Source: Phlebopus portentosus (taxonomy: Eukaryota > Basidiomycota > Agaricomycetes > Boletales > Boletinellaceae). From it: a DNA stretch of 64,000 bases. Of this stretch, positions 57,887 to 64,000 are shown one piece after another. Position 1 is the stretch's first letter. Every line of letters begins with the position of its first letter. The stretch lies in the NCBI GenBank assembly GCA_037892935.1, contig JAYXKI010000016.1:682001-746000 (forward strand), given 5' to 3'. Position numbers and translations under genes: made by a program. The notes under the pieces were generated by a model. It saw nothing but the letters and a program-made list of their open reading frames with translations. It searched no databases and was not told the origin of the DNA.

Positions 57887-60158
57887 GGTGTTTGCTAGTA
57901 GTATAGAGAGTGTACAGAGTCTTTATGAATACAAGGATTGTCTAAACGCGTCGAAAGAGTAAGGAGGCGCGGAACAGGTTCGGCAAAGGACGACGAGGGG
58001 AGGGAGGTGTCGAGGCTTTCATAGTGAAAATGCTGCGCTCTTTATACTTTTTGATGAGATAATCTGTGAAGGTGGCCTCAGCGGCGTGGCAGCAGATGAT
58101 CGGAGAGAGAAAGGATGGAGATGGGTGCCTAGAAGCAGGAAAAATTGCACACAGAAAATGAAATGAGGGTTGCTGACGCGTGGCGTACTTGAATTGCCGT
58201 AAATGGAATCCATGAATAAAGTTCTCGCTTTCCTCTCTGCTTTTGGATCGTGTGAAAACGCGTGATGCACGTGCCCATTGGATGGCCGAATTCGACCATC
58301 TTTCCTCTTTGTATCCATTCCCCGCCGCATAAATTCCGTGAATCCAAGCTACCTGCTCATCAGTTCGCAGGGGAACTCTGTTCCCGATTCTGTGTCAAGG
58401 ACTTCTCACATTTTTAGGTACTCCGCAGTCGTTCAAATGTATTTTCTTTCTCGCGAGTATTTGATTTCCCAGGACGACTGCGCGTTATTTGATTCCTGCT
58501 GCGCTCTCTGTTTTGCAAAGCCTCTTCACACTATTCCTGCGACGTTCCGGTGCCGGGAGGTACAGCGTAAAGAAAGCGGATCCCCAATTTCTCTTCAAAT
58601 CTCATCGAAAAAATTGATGTGGAGTCTGGGCGTCTAGAGCCTGAATGCTTCCGAGCGGTCCGTCCGTCCAAGACGATGGGCGGCATGGTAAAGCTTGGCC
58701 ACTCAGGGGTCTACGGGTATTTCTGGGCTCACCACAACGGCGTCTTTTACCATGCCTATTTTACTCTCGGATTTTCTTCCTCCTGGCTTGCGTCAGCCGT
58801 TGCCAAGCGGGACCAGATCTGTTGCGAGACAATCACCCCGAAAGTGCATTCACAAAGTCGTCCCTGAGAGCAACCCAACTCGCCATGTTTTCCTCAAGCG
58901 AGGCACTCGGAGTTCTCATAATCCATGTCTTTCAACCAATCAGGCCGTGGTCCGTGTGATGTTGAACTCACTCTCCTGATCCACGGAAGTTGCTCGCAGA
59001 GACAACAGGCTACCGGGCCGCAACTCTGTAGTAAGTCGGCGTTTGATTTTGTCTATGGTCACCGTTCCGGATGTAGTGTCGACCGTCCACCCTCTAGGAA
59101 CCATCGACGCTCGAATGGGAGAAAGAGATGCCGTTCTTTCCGGGAAAGAATATTCTGCAAGACAAACATCGATGTCTTCTGGCTAGTGAAGAGCGCCTTT
59201 ACAGCGCCTTCGGCCGAATGTTCAAAATCCATGAGCCCTCTGAGCCTTCCTTGCAAATTCAGGGCATCGAGGACCCGACGTCCGAACTCCGTGACGTCTT
59301 GAGCGCATATAATTGAATAAATAAACATCCAGCCCTAGACAACCGCTGGAACCCAGCGCCCACCCTGGAATTTCTTTCTCGCCTCAAAAGCATCCCATAT
59401 TAACCTGTTCTTGCACTAGCGCCAGAATACACGTTGGGAAAATACGGTTTTGGTTGTAACGACCACTTCAGGACCGGTCTCCCCGTGCAGATTCCATTCT
59501 GCAAACGGAACTTGACGCGCGTCGCGGACTTGCGTTCGTCAAAAATTAAACGCGCTCTTTCTTGGCTACGTACAATACACGTAATAAACTCTTCCGTTCG
59601 CAGCGAGGCGAATGCAAGGTTATGTATACGGTCTACCCAGTCATGGAGAATGCATATTCGGCACTTGCTATTGAGAAGCAACAGCCGTCGATTCGCTCAT
59701 GAATGAAAAAGTTTGTTCTCATATCAATTGGGAAGTTAAATGGTGGAGAATGGCGCAAGCATTGCACACTTGGTCGTTCAAGGGACTTGCAACTGCCTGT
59801 GGGTGTTGTTGAACCGGAATCAATGTCTAGGACACGCTCTGGCCATGGGCCGTGGCTTAAGTGAAAAATTTCCATTTTGGTGGAATGAAATTACGAGAGG
59901 CACGGATACAAACACATCGCGGACGCACGTTTCACGCACGAGGCTGTACTATTGATACATCGTCTGACAAAGAAAACAACCTGTTGAGCATCGCGGGATA
60001 GGAACCTAGGGGGTACAGGTGATCGTCGCAATCAAAAAGCAGAGAGGATCGTCGGAAAGGATATGTACTAGAATAAGCAGAAAGTGGTATTGTCACATCG
60101 AGAAGCGACGACATAAATAAGCATAATGATAAGTGCAAAAGGACTCTTCACTGGGAGG
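57887..60158. other. Gene-poor region of 2.3 kb
   Basis: The left end is the expansin-like promoter, with a TATA box on the minus strand at 58041-58046. Between about 58620 and 58960 all three plus-strand frames stay open for about 80-100 codons, so none can be preferred. No domain is recognised. Frames at 59059-59328 (-) and 60159 onward do not join into a larger model. No repeat ends are seen. Confidence 0.45.
58041..58046 (-). promoter_or_regulatory. TATA box of the expansin-like gene
   Basis: TATAAA on the minus strand lies 155-160 bp before the ATG at 57886. This is the same spacing as the TATA box of the carboxylate transporter gene in this window. Confidence 0.45.
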
Positions 60159-62839
60159 TCAAGTGCTGGTACGGTGTTGAGGTTCTTTGTCACCAAAGAT
60201 GTCATTCAGGACGAATTTCATAGTAGGGAGAGACGGCTTTCTCCCAATCCGCAAGTCTTCCAGAATTTGCTTCTCGAGCGACTGGCTTCGTGACCAATTA
60301 ATACTCGGGCCGCAGTCAGAACCACCGCTCGCAGAGAAATTGTGACCCTCTGGCGAGGTAGTTGAAATCTGTAATCTGCGCTTCGACGCAGTCGATGACG
60401 ACGAAGATGACGCCTCCCTGCTCAGCTTCTCAAACTTCCGAGAGGTCACCCTCTGCTTCGCAAGGTCGGGCCTCGCAAGTGACAATCTATGCGCTAACTC
60501 GACTCTTGCTTCCTTCCTCCGGCGCTTCTCTTTATGGTTTCCTTGAACAACATCATGGGATGCGTGACGTTTGATGGTTTGCGCTGGGGCAGAGGACGGA
60601 TCTTGTGAACATTCACTATTTTCGTGATGGACGAGCTGAGTGGCCTCAGGTGTAGTCGCTGATTCCAAAACATCACTCAGCTGCGCGTCACTTGAAATAT
60701 CCAAATTCGCACGTATGGCAGTAACAGTTGCAAGTATGTCTTTCCCTGCCTACCTGGTCGGTGTCTCCAAGCTCTTTCTTTGACGACACTGACGGCCCTT
60801 TGTCGTCGATAATGTTCAATGTACCTGAAAGTTTGGAGGAACTTTCGGGTAGACGGCAATGACGGGGTGGCGCAAAGGATGCTTTCGATAGTGCGGGTAT
60901 TGAGGCGGTTTGTAGACCATTTGTCTCCGAGTCCTTGCCGGGGCTGCCTTCATTCGCATCTTCCGGCGAGTTTTTCGAAAGAGGGGGATTAAGATGACCA
61001 CCAAAAAATAATTCAGCCACCATTCCCGAATTTTCCTCGTCACTCGAACTGTCAGCCTCATCCTCACTCTCCAGATACTGTGGTAGTGCCTTTTGGTGAT
61101 TGGCATCTCTCTGAGCGCGCTCAACGAGCGTAGATATTCCTCTCGGCAGAAATCCCATCAATCTCGAGATGAGTCCTCCTGCAGTAAAACAGCCATCGAC
61201 CATGCCCTGTGTTGCTGTCCAGATACTCGCAAGTGTATCAAGCTGATCGGAGGCATATCCCCCTTCCAGATTCTTCATCGACGAGTCCATGATTGTTGCA
61301 TTAAACTCGAGGTTCCTTATATCAGCTACGGACAGGTTTTCCGCCATTTCATCTTGAATGCGTAAGGCACCACCTTCTGCCATATACGGTCCAAACATGT
61401 TTGGCATGCATGCCCAATCGAGGCCGCGAAGGCTAGGCTCTAGAAAGTTTGGTACGAGTCGCTTGGGTTTGAAGAGGCTGACAAAATCCTGAAGCTCTGG
61501 CAAGGATGAATGGCGATGTAGGGGAACGAGCTATGCCACCAGTCGGTCATTATACCGATAGATGAAGTTCTATGTACTTACCAGTAAACTCTGCCATTCG
61601 CCACGCTCTAGCTGGGCCTTTGTCTTTACAAGATAAAGCTCCCAGTTCTCCACGCTCATGTTGACAGGATTGATATAGACAACACATGGATCCTCATTGC
61701 GCACGAGATCGCAGCGAGAGAACCGTTCACAAGCGTGAAAGCGCGTAGACTTGATATCTTGTGTGATGAGCGTTCGGAGATAGCCATCACTGAGATTCGA
61801 GTAGACATCGTGCTTATACCTATCGACATGAATCTGTGGCAGGTCAAGAAACTGGGGGAGGGACCTGTTTTATAGAAGCTAGAACATACCTTAGACTGGA
61901 ACGTGCGTGATACACCTTTCAGTATGTCTTCATACCCCCATGTCCAAGCGTTAATGAAGAAGCGCATGTGAGTGGGGTAAGCTTTCATCAATTCCATGAG
62001 ACCATTAACTGTGTCCGTCTTTACTGGAAAAGTCAGTCGACGAGAGAATGCAATTGGATGAGTCAGACCTTAGAAGGTATGTTGTCCGTGTTGAGCATGC
62101 TAGCCGTGTCGAGATAAATGGCTTCTAGAGTCTTCGGGAGTTCCTTATTTTCTATGTCCTCGATTTTAGAGGTGTTGCGGTCAATGTAACGCTTTAGAAA
62201 CGGGTTCTTCATGATGCACCCAATAAAAATGGGTTCCGCACGGAAGTCACCCGTATGCAGAATGTCCCCCTTCGATCCTTGAATTAGGAACCTTGAAACA
62301 TAGTCAGCATAACGAAGCGCCCAAAGCATACTCCAGAAGCGCAACACACATGACAGAGCCTGGGCAGTGATTGGCATCGATTAGAGTAACGGTCACCCAT
62401 TCATTGTTTGAAATTTCGACCTTGGTGGGTACATGCAGTGGCATGGCACGCTTCCGCCCAATTCAATCTTTGTCTGATAAAGATTAGACATGAGACTTAC
62501 AACCAGATCGAAATCGTTGCGTCCGCGTTTATCCTGAGAAGGGTGTGATGAATATCTCAAGTGCTCAAAAGTTCGTTGCTTTTCGAAAACGTATTCCTCT
62601 TCTCGAAGAAACCGCGCTTGATATGTCTCGTGTCTCAGAAGCATTTCCTTCGCATCCCAAGAGCATATAATGATCGAACCGAATGATCGGGCATTCAGAC
62701 CGATGATATGGTCAGAGTGCGTGTGAGTTAGCAGATGAAGCGCAGCCACGATTAGACTCCCATCACGAGGCACGGAGAACTCGTCGACGCGGATCGGATA
62801 CGGTTTAACGAACGAGTTATAGGGTGTTCCAGGAGGCAT
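60159..62839 (-). CDS. SNM1/Artemis-type MBL/beta-CASP DNA-repair nuclease
   Basis: Exon 1 (62839-62501) starts MPPGTPYNSFVKPYPIRVDE and carries the metal site LLTHTHSDHIIGL (HxHxDH). Exon 2 gives LIDANHCPGSVMFLIQGSKG and ILHTGDFRAEP, the next metallo-beta-lactamase motifs of DNA cross-link repair nucleases. AIYLDTASMLN and HMRFFINAWTWGYEDIL belong to the beta-CASP part. LPELQDFVSLFKPKRLVPN completes the core (about 61500). A long C-terminal tail (61440-60159, about 400 residues) is acidic and Ser-rich, then basic (KEKRRRKEARVE), and has no recognised domain. SNM1 family nucleases resolve interstrand cross-links or hairpin ends. The tail resembles that of Artemis more than that of compact SNM1B, so an Artemis-like assignment is plausible but not certain. 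Confidence 0.9.
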
Positions 62840-64000
62840 TTTCAGTACGAAGAGAACAAAAACGACAGACCATTATCAGCCTTTTCGCCTTGCCACGCTG
62901 CACTGATGATGTGGTTTACTGCAAAGTGATCCCGGACCTACTTCGCATCCTTTAGGCACGAAACATGTGACCGTGATTTTGTTCTGGTCCGTGCAGTACA
63001 GCCACATATAATCTTTTTACTCCTCGGTAAGCCTAGGAGACTTGCATGGGGGGTTGAGAGAAGACTACTGCGAGTCAAAAACAGATAGATGGATCGATGC
63101 TTCAAGTTCATATACAGCAGGATACGGCATGAACCCGTACGAATGCAGACACATTCAAGTTGAAAGGTACATCATCTTCACAGCTTTGCCAATCGAGAGT
63201 CACTTTACAGATGACGCGGCGAAACAGAATATGCGAATTACGATAATATTCGGGACTGGACGAGCCGCCCGAAATTCTTTCCTCACAAGGGATCTCTGAA
63301 AATCATGTTTGCCGGCTCTAGATGTCGCGTTCGAGCAGCTAAATATCAGATCTCAATACGGACCGTAGGTAGCGTCACAACTCACAGCTCAACCCAACAG
63401 AGTCTATAGATCTCCAATGACGTCGTATGACTTGGGATCTTACATATTTTTCGTAGATACACTTCATTCTGATAAGAAGCATTCTTGAAATAGGCAGAGA
63501 GCAGTGTCTGGACGAGAAGCCCAGTACCATCTTCTTATACAGACTCCCTGCCAGGCAGTTTATCTTTCCTTTCGTATGTTCATAGACTGGAAGTTGCTCT
63601 CACTGTACCGATCTATTCTCGACGATATACTGATCAAAAGTTTTGGGAGAACGCCACGAAATCCAGTTCAAATCGAAGGATACATACACCGTCAGGTCAA
63701 GATCACTGAGCGAGAACGACTCGTCACTCGTAGACAAAGCAGTCGGTTTTAGATGCTAGAACTCGCCTTTCAAGATTATGCGGTGAAACTTACAAGCCGC
63801 AATAGCAAATTTCGTTACCTTGCGGTATGGACTGAACGGGACCACTGCTGATTGTTTGACGCCCTGATAGCACATACACCACAGACAATTTTCTTGACAC
63901 AGCTCATTACTTTTCTGACCGCCTATTCTGGGTTTATCTGCGAAAGCCGAAAGATGGAAGGCAAGGTTGCGTAAGGAAATGCGGACTTCCGGTCCGCTGA
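62840..64000. other. Right-edge region without a supported gene
   Basis: The nuclease promoter lies at its left end. Two plus-strand open frames (63042-63299 and 63504-63752) have no domain and no ATG context or exon partner that would make them convincing. Nothing else is seen up to the window edge. Confidence 0.45.

Overview
The window comes from a nuclear genome of a filamentous fungus, most probably an Agaricomycete (Basidiomycota). Nearly every gene is broken by many short GT-AG introns (about 45-80 nt), exons can be as small as 7-22 nt, and the protein repertoire fits a plant-biomass-associated mushroom-forming fungus: CE8 pectin methylesterase, M43 secreted protease, expansin-like/barwin protein, Kre9/Knh-type wall proteins and a JEN-type carboxylate permease. 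I saw no rRNA, tRNA, CRISPR or transposase gene.

Layout. 1-2418 (-): N-terminal part of an RRM protein that looks like a fungal YTH-family m6A reader, running off the left edge. 2.4-5.1 kb: no supported gene. 5107-7047 (+): pectin methylesterase with a MITE-like inverted-repeat element in one intron. 7338-9090 (-): VWA-domain protein. 9520-12121 (-): mitochondrial Rho GTPase Gem1/Miro, divergent from 12533-18654 (+): the eIF2alpha kinase Gcn2. 19060-20031 (+): broken short-chain dehydrogenase copy. 20438-21055 (+): small Kre9/Knh-like secreted protein. 22005-22942 (+): 94-aa cysteine-rich protein. 23515-25172 (+): 2-oxoglutarate/Fe(II) oxygenase. 25422-29370 (-): RNA cytidine acetyltransferase (NAT10/Kre33), divergent from 29820-31942 (+): F-box protein. 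31.9-35.6 kb: gene-poor. 35636-37351 (+): JEN-type carboxylate transporter. 38393-39617 (+): M43 metalloprotease. 39821-40733 (-): SDR lacking the catalytic Tyr/Lys. 41779-45022 (-): splicing factor Prp6/Prp1. 45391-46666 (-): CAF1/Pop2 deadenylase. 47019-47972 (-): second Kre9/Knh-like protein, GPI type, 184 bp from the divergent 48157-51163 (+) F-BAR/C1/SH3 protein (Bzz1-like). 51336-53409 (+): PLP group II decarboxylase. 53.4-57.3 kb: gene-poor. 57279-57886 (-): expansin-like protein. 57.9-60.2 kb: gene-poor. 60159-62839 (-): SNM1/Artemis-type MBL/beta-CASP nuclease. 62.8-64 kb: nothing supported.

Most genes are housekeeping functions in RNA metabolism (YTH reader, NAT10, Prp6, CAF1, Gcn2), organelle and actin dynamics (Miro, Bzz1) and DNA repair (SNM1), interleaved with secreted or nutrient-related genes. 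There is no obvious biosynthetic cluster or mobile island. All exon boundaries were read by eye from splice sites and reading-frame continuity, so individual junctions may be off. No database search was possible; names rest on recognised motifs.
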